Assembly (NCBI GenBank): GCA_049999805.1
Contig: JBNGIO010006034.1
Span: 1-27,060, forward strand
Source of the DNA: Folioceros fuciformis
Taxonomy: Eukaryota; Anthocerotophyta; Anthocerotopsida; Anthocerotales
DNA: 27,060 nt
Direction: 5' to 3'
Shown: positions 8,627 through 17,355 of the stretch, one piece after another
How positions within the stretch are numbered: the stretch's first letter is position 1
Layout of the letters: every line of letters begins with the position of its first letter
Position numbers and translations under genes: made by a program
Notes under the pieces: generated by a model
Database searches by the model: none
Seen by the model: only the letters and a program-made list of their open reading frames with translations
What the model was told of the DNA's origin: nothing

Positions 8627-11536
8627 TCACGGTCGACCCTTGCAAGTGCAACAACCATTGGCAAATCGATGGACACGGTACCCATCCCTGACAACAATGT
8701 CCCTCCGCTCAAGCCTGGACATAATTTCCGTGGAACTATGACAGTCACTGCACATGCGTAGATTCTTCGTTACCATCAGAGGTGTCCCACTTGGAGTGTT
8801 CAAGAGACCAAATGCCAGAGCTAGTTTCTCAGCATGCCCACAAAGCACCTCTTCCTTGTCTTTTTCAGTCAGTGGCTTCAACACCAACCTTGTGTGAGGT
8901 GAATGGCCTCCTTCCTGCTTCACACGTGCATTTGTGCTCTCAGCCTTCACCCCAACGTCGTCTCTCCTTTCTCCCACCACGAATCTATGCAACTGCTTAT
9001 TCACCTCGATGGTCGCCACTGCAGGTTTTTTATTAGCTCCTGCTGCCATCCTTCGTCTTTCGACCCTATCCACATCAGCCCACCTTCCTGCAGCTGCGTA
9101 CGCAGTGGCCATGAGCACATAAGCGGGCGCCTCCTGGGGGTCCAACCTAATAATGGCGTCGAAACACCACGTCGCCCTCTCCAGATCCCCATGACTTTTG
9201 CACGCATTCAACAACGACGTCAAGCCCACAACATTACTTTCGACCTCGCATGACACAAGCATATTCGTTGCCTCCTCTAGATGGCCTGCACGCCCAAGAA
9301 GATCAATCATGCAGGTGCAATGCTCGATAGTTGGTTTGATGCCATGCTCTTCAGCCATTGAATGAAAGTGCTTTCGACCCTCGTGGACTAGGCCCCCATG
9401 ACTGCATGCAGCTAGAAGGCAGGTAAAGGTAGCATCATCAGGCTGAACTCCGGCAACCAACATCTCCTCGAAACAAGCTAGTGCTCTCTGACCATCATCG
9501 CAAGTACCATACCCAGAGATTAGGGCATTCCATGTCACCACATTTTTTGTCTTCATGCCATCAAAAACCCGCCGTGCATCTTCCACTTCACCACATTTTG
9601 CATACATGTCCACCAGGCAGGTGCCCAACACCACGTAATCGAGCAGTCCTCTTTCTACGATGTGCGAGTGCAGCTGCTTGCCCTTCTGTAAAGCACCAGT
9701 GCTCCCACAGGCCTTCACAAGGCAAGCAAGAGTAACATTGTCAGCCAGAATAAGACCTCCTTGCTCCATTTGCTCATACACTACAAGTGCCTCTTGGCCG
9801 AGGCCTTGCTGTGCATACCCAGCAATCAGCGCCGTCCATGTAACCACATTCTTTGTGGCCAAGCTGTCAAAGACCTGGCGTGCGTCTTTCAGCTCACCAC
9901 ATTTTGCATACATGTCCACCAGGCAGGTGCCTAACACCACATTATCCAACAGTCTTCTTTCCACGATCTGTGAGTGCAGCTGCCTTCCCTGTTTTAAGGC
10001 ACCACTACCTGCACAGGCCTTCAGAAGGCAAGCAAAAGTGACATGGTCAGCCAAAACGAGGCCCTCCTGCTCCATCTGTCCGTACACGAGAAGGGCCTCA
10101 TGTCCAAGCCCTTGCAAGGAATACCCAGCAATCAGGGCCGTCCACGTCACCACATCCTTCGTCGACAAGCTTTCAAATACCATGCGTGCATCTTCTAGTT
10201 CGCCACATTTCGCATACATGTCTACCAGGCAGCTGCCCAACATTTTGTCATGAAGGAGTCTTCTTTCGACGATCTGTGAGTGCAGCTGCCTGCCCTTCTG
10301 TAAAGCACCAGTGCTTCCGCAGGCGTTCAGAAGGCAAGCAAAAGTGACATGGTCAGCCAAAATCATGTCCTCTTCCTCCATTTGATCATACAAAACTAGC
10401 GCCTCTTGGCTTAGGCCCTGCCGTGCATACCCAGCAATCAGGGTGGTCCATGTCACTACATCCTTCTTGGCCAAACTTTCAAAAACCTGGCGTGCATCTT
10501 CCATTTCGCCACATTTGGCGTACATGTTCACCAGGCAGGTGCCAACCAACAAGTCAGGAGGAATGCCACTGTGCAACACATCACAGTGTACTTTCCTGCC
10601 ACATTCCAAGTCGGTCGCTAGTGCGCAAGCTTGGAGGGCAGCCACAAAGACCTGACAATTCGCCTTCACTCCTGACCTATGCATCTCATGATACAGTTGT
10701 ACGGCCTCCTTAGGTTTCCCTTGCTTTGCATGTGCTGAGATTATGGAAGACCACATGAAGGCATTCGGTATGGCCACCCGGGTGAACACATCCATGGCCT
10801 CCTGTAGCCTACCTCCGCACGCATACATGCGCAAGGTATGGTTCCCCAAGTATGCATCCGACTCGTACCCAAGTTTGACGATGAGGTCATGAACTCGTCG
10901 TCCCAGAACCAGATCCTTCTTCGCGGTACACTGTTTCAGCAAAATGCAGAACATAGACTGGCAAACGGGAGAGTCTGTCAGCGTCAGAGATTCTAGGCAT
11001 CCAACGGCCTCGGAAAGTTTCCCCTGTTTACATAGCGTAACCACGGTTCCGGCCGTTGCAACTCCCATTTCCGATCCTGCGTGCCTGTGACGTTCAGGCT
11101 CATCCGACGATGTGGACTTAGAAGGAGAGGCACGATGACCCATTTGCATATCCATGGAAACAAGCCTCTCCTCGACCCAAGCTGGCTTGAACAGGTTGCT
11201 CAGCCACAATCCTTCGCCGGACCCCATACGCCTGAAGTCCGGCGAACGGGAGCTCTTCTTGTCTCTCCTGTTGTCCCACCACATGGTAGGCTCTAGAAAA
11301 AATTGTTGCCACAAGTGTTCCTGCTCCTGCTCCTGGCGACGACCAGCCTTGACAGATCCGTCCCCGCACATGCTTCTGGGCATTGGACGCGTTGGGCTCC
11401 TTGCAGTGCTGCATCGCGAGGCAGCGTCATTTGCGTCGTGTGGATTCCAGAAGATGACATGAGACTGAGCTCCTTTACTGAGACCAGGCGCAATTTGCTG
11501 GATCCAGGACGATTCCGGTACCCAGACTGTGGTCAT
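8627..11536 (-). CDS. PPR gene A: PLS-type PPR protein with GRP-ended DYW domain
   Basis: A 969-residue protein read as an organelle RNA-binding cytidine-deaminase-like editing factor. Residues about 65-140 are a charged/aromatic block shared with gene B (KKSSRSPDFRR, LWLSNLFKPAW). PPR motifs fill about 160-760, with W-containing P motifs at 359, 461, 563 and 665, exactly 102 residues apart. E1/E2-type motifs follow (VVGLTSLLNACKSHGDLERA, APAYVLMATAYAAAGRWADV). The DYW-like domain is 840-969: H901-A-E903, C929-SD-C932H, H956 and C963-T-C965, so catalytic Glu and both zinc sites are present. The PG box lacks PG and Trp (KKPAVATIEV), and the protein ends KGRP, not DYW. These are traits of the DYW:KP-like group linked by others to U-to-C editing; that activity is inferred. 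The start is ATG 11536, preceded by in-frame TGA. The N-terminus is not an obvious transit peptide. Confidence 0.93.
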   Translation of the reverse strand: MTTVWVPESSWIQQIAPGLSKGAQSHVIFWNPHDANDAASRCSTARSPTRPMPRSMCGDGSVKAGRRQEQEQEHLWQQFFLEPTMWWDNRRDKKSSRSPDFRRMGSGEGLWLSNLFKPAWVEERLVSMDMQMGHRASPSKSTSSDEPERHRHAGSEMGVATAGTVVTLCKQGKLSEAVGCLESLTLTDSPVCQSMFCILLKQCTAKKDLVLGRRVHDLIVKLGYESDAYLGNHTLRMYACGGRLQEAMDVFTRVAIPNAFMWSSIISAHAKQGKPKEAVQLYHEMHRSGVKANCQVFVAALQACALATDLECGRKVHCDVLHSGIPPDLLVGTCLVNMYAKCGEMEDARQVFESLAKKDVVTWTTLIAGYARQGLSQEALVLYDQMEEEDMILADHVTFACLLNACGSTGALQKGRQLHSQIVERRLLHDKMLGSCLVDMYAKCGELEDARMVFESLSTKDVVTWTALIAGYSLQGLGHEALLVYGQMEQEGLVLADHVTFACLLKACAGSGALKQGRQLHSQIVERRLLDNVVLGTCLVDMYAKCGELKDARQVFDSLATKNVVTWTALIAGYAQQGLGQEALVVYEQMEQGGLILADNVTLACLVKACGSTGALQKGKQLHSHIVERGLLDYVVLGTCLVDMYAKCGEVEDARRVFDGMKTKNVVTWNALISGYGTCDDGQRALACFEEMLVAGVQPDDATFTCLLAACSHGGLVHEGRKHFHSMAEEHGIKPTIEHCTCMIDLLGRAGHLEEATNMLVSCEVESNVVGLTSLLNACKSHGDLERATWCFDAIIRLDPQEAPAYVLMATAYAAAGRWADVDRVERRRMAAGANKKPAVATIEVNKQLHRFVVGERRDDVGVKAESTNARVKQEGGHSPHTRLVLKPLTEKDKEEVLCGHAEKLALAFGLLNTPSGTPLMVTKNLRMCSDCHSSTEIMSRLERRDIVVRDGYRVHRFANGCCTCKGRP

Positions 11537-11905
11537 GGCTCAGAGATCACAGTCTGACAATGCGAGTCTGAACAATAGACCTTGGCACAAGGTCTCATGT
11601 CCTCTCTTGTGCATCACTTGCTTGAGGGATGGTGATAGTGCAGTGCAGTGGGTACCCTGAAGTTGGTTTGCCTTCGTTTCGGACAGAAACCTGTTGAACA
11701 AGTTAGCTACGGGCCTCTTCGTGACGGGCTCAAAAAACCTGCTGTACACTACTCCGGAGAGAGATCCGGTCGATCCTGATGTTAGGATGAGTGTTGGCCG
11801 CCCAGGTCCTCCACATGTCTTAACAATAGTCAGGGATGGAGCTCATGAAGCACTGTGCTCTGGCGACCGCGCTTGACCAGAGTTGCCCTCGTGGGCATGA
11901 TTTTC
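11537..11905. other. Spacer between PPR gene A and relic 1
   Basis: This is the 5' flank of gene A on the minus strand and the 3' flank of relic 1. I see no coding region, repeat or promoter element that I can assign. Confidence 0.4.
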
Positions 11906-12599
11906 TCAGGGCTGACCCTTACAGCTGCAAGGGCCAGCGGCGAATCGGTGTACACGGTACCCATGCATCCCTTACTGTGCACAAACAATGTCCCTCCCTC
12001 TGTTCAAGCCTTAACACCATCCCCGTGGGGGCTATCTATGGCATTCACTGCACATAGTACCAAAGGTGTTGGAACCAGCTGGAGTGTTCAAGACACCGGA
12101 CGCCAGAGCCAGACAAAAGTTTCTTTGCATGCCCACAAAGCACATGTCCCTTTCCCCTCTCACACAATGGCCTCGACATCTACATTGTGTGAGAGGAACG
12201 TGCCCCCCTTCCTGCTTCAAACGCGAATTCGCGCTCTCTACCCGTAGGGCAATTATCCTCTTTTGGGCTGGGCTGGGACGGGCCGGGCCTGGCCGGCCCG
12301 GGAAAGAGAGGCACCACACTAGTACAGTTACTACCCATCTCCATGTGCGTATCCAAGGACACGAGCACGTGCTGCCCATCAGCCCAAGCTGCGACCAACA
12401 TGTTGTTCAAAGTCAGGACATCGTCGAACCCCTCACGCCGAAAGTCAGCCGAACGGGAGCTCTTCCTTTCTCGTCTCGTCTGTCGGCCACACTGCGGTCT
12501 CTCAACTCGTCTCGCCCGACAACACAACAGGGTCCCCAACCACAGGCTGCGTTGAAATTGGAAGTGCTGGGCTGGCATCCCTTCCCTACACTGCTGCAC
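11906..12599 (-). pseudogene. PPR relic 1: N-terminal block joined to DYW end, repeats missing
   Basis: On the minus strand, about 12599-12300 matches the N-terminal block of genes A and B (RKSSRSADFRREG, then AAWADGQHVLVSLDTHMEMG). About 12247-11906 matches the last 100 or so residues of the DYW domain (RVESANSRLKQEGG, LASGVLNTPAG) and ends ...SCKGQP followed by TGA at 11908-11906. The whole PPR array and E region, some 700 residues in gene A, are absent. They are replaced by about 50 bases, partly very GC-rich (12262-12303). Frameshifts break the DYW part and the H-x-E motif is lost. The intact termini and missing centre suggest one internal deletion in a former full gene. Confidence 0.8.
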
Positions 12600-13123
12600 C
12601 TGCCGGCTCCCTCAAGTGACGGGAGTGTAAGTGAGGGGGGTTGGGGGGGGGGGGGGCTCCTGATAGGATCCCTGTCCTCACCCTTTTTTGCTTTGTACAG
12701 AACGGGTTCCGTGGCCACTGTGTGCCTATGTTCAGAGACTGCAGTTGGAAACTGTCTCACAACAAACAGACTAGGACGAGATCGAGGTGCAGGGGTACGG
12801 TACCGTCGATGGCTACGCTACCGGAGGGAAGGGACGTGCAGGGCGTATTCTTCCTTCCCGTGCTTTCCAAAGCAAGCACGTTGTGGTTCGAAGTTGTCAT
12901 ACACAAACTGATCTTCAGTAACGCATAAGTGGAGTTCTAGAGACTATATCCTCCCGGGATCCTTCCGGGGATGCCTTGGAATTCCCACACATCTGTGTTA
13001 CAACGAGATGTGAATCTCCGTTGGCCATCCTTGTCCATGCCTCAGTTTGAACAGGACACACTTGGCAAAACACCATCACCCAGGAACTAAAGCAATGACC
13101 TTGCCGTACAAGCTTCGTTCTTC
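12600..13123. other. Spacer between relics, with a long G tract
   Basis: No convincing gene. It contains a G-rich stretch at 12635-12656 ending in 14 consecutive G. The remaining sequence shows no clear match to the PPR genes. Confidence 0.45.
12635..12656 (+). other. Poly-G tract (potential G-quadruplex)
   Basis: GGGGGG, TT, then 14 G in a row. The tract could fold as a G-quadruplex on the + strand, or could partly be a sequencing-length artefact. Confidence 0.4.
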
Positions 13124-13626
13124 TCACGGTCGACCCTCACAGCTGCAAGAACCACCTGCCGAATCGACGCAGGCGCAGGCGCAAGCGCTACCCATCTTTT
13201 CCAACAATGTCTCTGTTCAAACGTTGACATGATCTCAGTGGAACTGTGGCACCAATTCCACATGCGTAGCTTCATCGTTACCTCCAGGGGAGTGCTCAAA
13301 CGCCCGAGCTACTTGCTCAGCATGCCCACAAAGCAAACCGTCTTCTAACTTCTCATACACTGGCCTCCATATCAAACTTGTGTGCGGTGAGCGGCCTTCC
13401 TTCCTTCCTTCCTTCCTCCCTTAAACGTGCATCCCAGCTCTCAGCCTTACGCGCGATACCCACCCTTCTTTCTCCCAAATCAAACGCATGTACCTGCTCC
13501 TTCACCTCAATGGTCGCCACCGCAGGTTTCTTGTTAGCTACCGCTACTTTCTCTGGGTCTCAATCCTTTCTACGTCGGTCCACCTCCTCCCTGCATCTCC
13601 GTAGACATTGGCCACGAGCACATACG
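13124..13626 (-). pseudogene. PPR relic 2: C-terminal E/DYW fragment with GRP end
   Basis: On the minus strand this matches gene A and B from the E motif (AYVLVANVYGDAG) through the altered PG box (NKKPAVATIEV) and the deaminase core (LLCGHAEQVARAF) to the end ...SCSCEGRP, followed by TGA at 13126-13124. Several frameshifts, an in-frame stop and loss of the CxxC region break it. The last residues are nearly the same as in gene B (CSCEGRP). Everything upstream of the E region is missing; the + strand relic 3 abuts it instead. Confidence 0.82.
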
Positions 13627-13639
13627 CAGAACCAGGATC

Positions 13640-13863
13640 AGACGTGGCAACAGGTTTTCAGGACCTCCCCGTGGGATGGGACAGCAAACGAGCTCACAGG
13701 GGATTTCGATCGCCTCACTTCCGACCTAACGGATACGGCCAGGTCGTGTGGCTAAACAGCTTGCAGCTAGTGTCCTTGGATATGCACGAGGGCCGTGGTC
13801 CCTCTCCTTCTGATCCGAGCACATGGGATTAAGCCTGAATCTGTCAGGCGTGCAGAATCGCGA
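13640..13863 (+). pseudogene. PPR relic 3: duplicated N-terminal block before gene B
   Basis: On the + strand this matches residues about 36-119 of gene B at the nucleotide level (RSPHFRPNGYGQVVWLNS, then LVSLDMHEGRGPSPSDPS). The frame is shifted and reaches a stop at 13830-13832. Its right edge aligns with the part of gene B just before residue M120, so the ATG at 13864 that starts gene B sits where M120 would lie in this copy. It is a truncated tandem copy of the N-terminal extension. Confidence 0.75.
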
Positions 13864-16800
13864 ATGGCCTCCATGTGTAGCGCTATACGAGGCCCATCAC
13901 TTCCACTTCCGATACGACGCATGGGGGTGAATGACATATCCAGCGGCGATGGTCGTCGCCAGGAGGAGCAAGAGTGGTGGCAACACGTCATTCTGGACCC
14001 TACCCTGTGGCAAGATCACATACGGGGGAAGAAGAGCTCCCGTTCGCCTGACTTCCGACGCAAGGGCTCTGGTGAGTTTCTGTGGTTGAGCAACCTGTTC
14101 AAGCCAGCTTGGGTTGATGAGCAGCCCGTTTCCTTGGATGTGCTCATAGTCTATGGTGCCTCTCCCTCCAAGTTTTCCTATCCAGACAAGCATGAACCTG
14201 GCAGGCGTGCACGATTCCAAATGGCTTCAACCGTCGGCATGTTATGTCAGCAGGGAAAGCTTGCTGAGGCTGTCCAAACCCTGGAATCGCTGGCGCAATC
14301 AGACTCTGCAATTTCTCTGTCGCTGTTTCACACTGTTCTGAAACTGTGCATAGCCAACAAGGATATGGTTGTGGGTCGACGAGTACATCACCTCACTCTT
14401 AAACTCGGGTATGAGTGGAATGCATGCTTGGGGAACCTAATCTTACGCATGTATGCTTGTCTAGGTCGACTAGAGGACGCAATGGACGTGTTCACCAGGG
14501 TGGGAAAACTAGATGTCTTCATGTGGCATTCCATAATCTCCGCACACACCAAGCATGGCAAATCTAAGGAGGCTATACAACTGTACCACGAGATGCGAAG
14601 GTCAGGAGTCAGGCCAAATGGTCACGTCTTTGTAGCTGCCCTTCAAGCTTGCGGATCTGCAGCCGACTTGGAATCTGGCAGGAAAGTGCATTGTGATATT
14701 TTTCACAGTGGCATTCCCACTAACCTGTTCGTGGGTAACTGCCTGGTTGACATGTATGCAAAATGTGGCGAACTGATGGATGCACGCCAGGTTTTCGACA
14801 GTATGGCCACGAAGGATGTAGTGACATGGAATACCATGATATCTGGGTATGCGAAATGCGGTGAAATGAAAGATGCACACCAGGTTTTTGACAGAATGAA
14901 CTCAAAGAGTGTGGTGACATGGAATGCCCTCATATCTGGATATGCCGAGCAAGGGCTAGGACATCATGCTCTTGCTCTGTATCGGCAGATGGAGGAGGAT
15001 GGGCTGATTTCGGGTAACCATATTACATTCGCTAGCCTTCTGAAGGCGTGTGCAGCGGCGGGTGCCTTACAGAGGGGCAGGCAGTTGCACGCGCTGATCG
15101 TTGAAAGAGGGCTAATGGATGGAGCAGTGCTGGGCACGTGTCTGGTGGACATGTATGCAAAATGTGGTGAACTGGATGATGCACGACATGTTTTTGACAG
15201 CTTGGCCACAAAGGATGTGGTGACATGGAATGCCCTAATTTCTGGGTATGCTGACCAAGGGCTCGGACATGAGGCGTTTGCTGTCTATGCACTAATGGAG
15301 CAGGAGGGCATCAGTTCGGCTGATCATGTCACGTTTACTTGCCTGCTGAAGAGCTGTACAAGCAGTGGGGACTTGCACAAGGGCGGGGCCCTGCACTCAC
15401 TGATTGTTGAAAGGGGACTGTCGGATAATGTAGTGGTGGGCAACTGCCTGGTGGGCATGTATGCAAGATGTGGTGAAGTGAGAGATGCACGCAAGGTTTT
15501 TGACAGCTTGACCACAAAGGATGTGGTGACATGGAATGCCTTAATTGCAGGGTATGCACAGCAAGGTCTTGGCCAAGAGGCACTTGGTGTGTATGAACAC
15601 ATGGAACAAGAGGGCCTCACTTTGGCTGATGATGTGACTTTTTCTTGCCTTCTGAAGGCCTGTGGAAGCACCGGTGCGTTACAGAAGGGCAGGCAGCTGC
15701 ACTCACTGATTGTCGAAAGAGGCCTGCTGGATAACGTAGTGCTGGGCAACTGCCTGGTGGACATGTATACAAAATGCGGTGAAGTGGAACATGCACGCCG
15801 AGTCTTTGACAGAATGGCCGCAAAGGATGTGGTGACATGGACGGCGCTGATTGCTGGGTATGCACAGCAAGGTCTGGGAATTGAGGGGCTTGTTTTGTAT
15901 GGACAAATGGGGCAGGAGGGCCCCGTCATAGCCAATCATGTTACTTTTGCTTGCCTTCTCAATGCCTGTGCGAGCACTGGCGCCTTAGAGATGGGCAGGC
16001 AGCTGCACTCGGAGATGGTGAAAATTGGTGTACTGGAAAATGTGGTGTTGGGCAACTGCCTGGTGGACATGTATGCAAAATGCGGTGAATTGGAAAACGC
16101 ACAGCAGGTGTTTGACAGCTTGGCCATGAAGGATGTGGTGACATGGAATGCCCTGATTGCCGGGTACGCTCAGCAAGGTCTCGGACTTGAGGCGCTTATT
16201 GTGTACGGCCGAATGGAGCAGGAGGGCCTTATTTTGGCTGACCATGTCACTTTCTGCTGCCTTCTGAAGGCCTGTGGAAGCACTGGTGCCTTGCAAAAGG
16301 GCAGGCAGCTGCACTCACAGATCTTGGAAAAGGGACTCCTGGACGTGGTAGTGTTGGGCAACTGCCTGGTGGACATGTATGCCAAATGTGGTGAACTGGA
16401 AGACGCACGCCAGGTTTTTGACAGCATGAACACCAAGACTGTGGTGACTTGGAATGCCATGATATGTGGGTATGGTGTATGTGATGATGGCCGTAGGGCG
16501 CTGAGCTGTTTTGACGAGATGTTAGAAGCCGGTGTCCAACCCGATGGGGCTACTTTTTCTTGCCTTCTAGTGGCTTGCAGTCACGGTGGTCTAGTTTACG
16601 AGGGTCGCAACCACTTCGCTTCTATGTCTCATCTGTATGGCATCGTACCTACGGTTGAGCACTTCAATTGCATGATTGACCTTCTTGGGCGTGCGGGTCA
16701 TCTGGATGAGGCTGAGAAGTTGCTCTTGTCACTCGAGGGTCAGAGGAATGTTGTGGGCTTGAGGTCCTTGTTGCATGCCTGCAAAAGTCACGGGGATTTG

Positions 16801-17355
16801 GAGAGGGCGACGTGGTGTTTTGAAAGTATTGTCAGCCTGGAACCTATGGAGGCATCCGCCTATGTGCTCATGGCCAATGCCTACGCAGATGCAGGTAGGT
16901 GGACCGATGTACACAGGGTTGAAACATTGAGAAGGGCAGCAGGAGCTGGCAAAAAACCCGCAACGGCTAGTGTGGAGGTGAATAAGGAAGTGCACACATT
17001 TCTGGTGGGGGAAAGGAGAGAGGATGTTGCAGTGAAAGCGGAAAGTACAAGTGCACGGCTGAAACATGAAGGAGGGTATGTTCCTCACACAAACCTGGTG
17101 TTGAAGCCAGTGTGTGAGAAGGAAAAAGAAGACGCGCTTTGTGGTCATGCGGAAAAGCTAGCTCTCGCGTTTGGTCTCTTGAACACTCCGAGTGGCACAC
17201 CTCTGGTGGTAACCAAGAATCTACGCATGTGCAGTGACTGCCACAGTTCCACACAGATCATGTCAAGACTCGAACACAGAGACATTGTTGTGAGGGATGG
17301 ATACCGAGTGCATCGATTCGAAGCTGGTGCTTGCAGTTGTGAGGGTCGGCCGTGA
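13864..17355 (+). CDS. PPR gene B: PLS-type PPR protein with GRP-ended DYW domain
   Basis: A 1163-residue paralogue of gene A. The shared N-terminal block is at about 30-103. P motifs with VVTWNA or VVTWTA begin at 349, 451, 553, 655, 757 and 859, each 102 residues apart. An extra 31-residue S-like motif sits at 318-348 (AKCGEMKDAHQVFDRMNSK), giving two S-type motifs in a row. E-type motifs run about 960-1030. The DYW-like domain is about 1032-1163: H1095-A-E1097, C1123-SD-C1126H, H1150, C1157-S-C1159, ending EGRP. As in gene A, the PG box is altered (KKPATASVEV) and lacks Trp. All catalytic and zinc residues are present, so an active deaminase-fold enzyme acting on organelle RNA is likely. 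The open frame reaches a GTG at 13795, but the first ATG is 13864. A start at M120 (14221) is a possible alternative. No intron is needed. Confidence 0.92.
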   Translation: MASMCSAIRGPSLPLPIRRMGVNDISSGDGRRQEEQEWWQHVILDPTLWQDHIRGKKSSRSPDFRRKGSGEFLWLSNLFKPAWVDEQPVSLDVLIVYGASPSKFSYPDKHEPGRRARFQMASTVGMLCQQGKLAEAVQTLESLAQSDSAISLSLFHTVLKLCIANKDMVVGRRVHHLTLKLGYEWNACLGNLILRMYACLGRLEDAMDVFTRVGKLDVFMWHSIISAHTKHGKSKEAIQLYHEMRRSGVRPNGHVFVAALQACGSAADLESGRKVHCDIFHSGIPTNLFVGNCLVDMYAKCGELMDARQVFDSMATKDVVTWNTMISGYAKCGEMKDAHQVFDRMNSKSVVTWNALISGYAEQGLGHHALALYRQMEEDGLISGNHITFASLLKACAAAGALQRGRQLHALIVERGLMDGAVLGTCLVDMYAKCGELDDARHVFDSLATKDVVTWNALISGYADQGLGHEAFAVYALMEQEGISSADHVTFTCLLKSCTSSGDLHKGGALHSLIVERGLSDNVVVGNCLVGMYARCGEVRDARKVFDSLTTKDVVTWNALIAGYAQQGLGQEALGVYEHMEQEGLTLADDVTFSCLLKACGSTGALQKGRQLHSLIVERGLLDNVVLGNCLVDMYTKCGEVEHARRVFDRMAAKDVVTWTALIAGYAQQGLGIEGLVLYGQMGQEGPVIANHVTFACLLNACASTGALEMGRQLHSEMVKIGVLENVVLGNCLVDMYAKCGELENAQQVFDSLAMKDVVTWNALIAGYAQQGLGLEALIVYGRMEQEGLILADHVTFCCLLKACGSTGALQKGRQLHSQILEKGLLDVVVLGNCLVDMYAKCGELEDARQVFDSMNTKTVVTWNAMICGYGVCDDGRRALSCFDEMLEAGVQPDGATFSCLLVACSHGGLVYEGRNHFASMSHLYGIVPTVEHFNCMIDLLGRAGHLDEAEKLLLSLEGQRNVVGLRSLLHACKSHGDLERATWCFESIVSLEPMEASAYVLMANAYADAGRWTDVHRVETLRRAAGAGKKPATASVEVNKEVHTFLVGERREDVAVKAESTSARLKHEGGYVPHTNLVLKPVCEKEKEDALCGHAEKLALAFGLLNTPSGTPLVVTKNLRMCSDCHSSTQIMSRLEHRDIVVRDGYRVHRFEAGACSCEGRP

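Noticed and set aside
9481-10713. Long plus-strand open frames opposite PPR gene A, and similar ones opposite B, C and D
   Set aside because: They are shadows of the repeated PPR modules on the other strand, with the same 306- or 312-base periodicity.
11855-12911. Plus-strand open frames of 130 and 281 codons
   Set aside because: They are antisense to relic 1 or run into low-complexity G-rich spacer. They show no recognisable domain.
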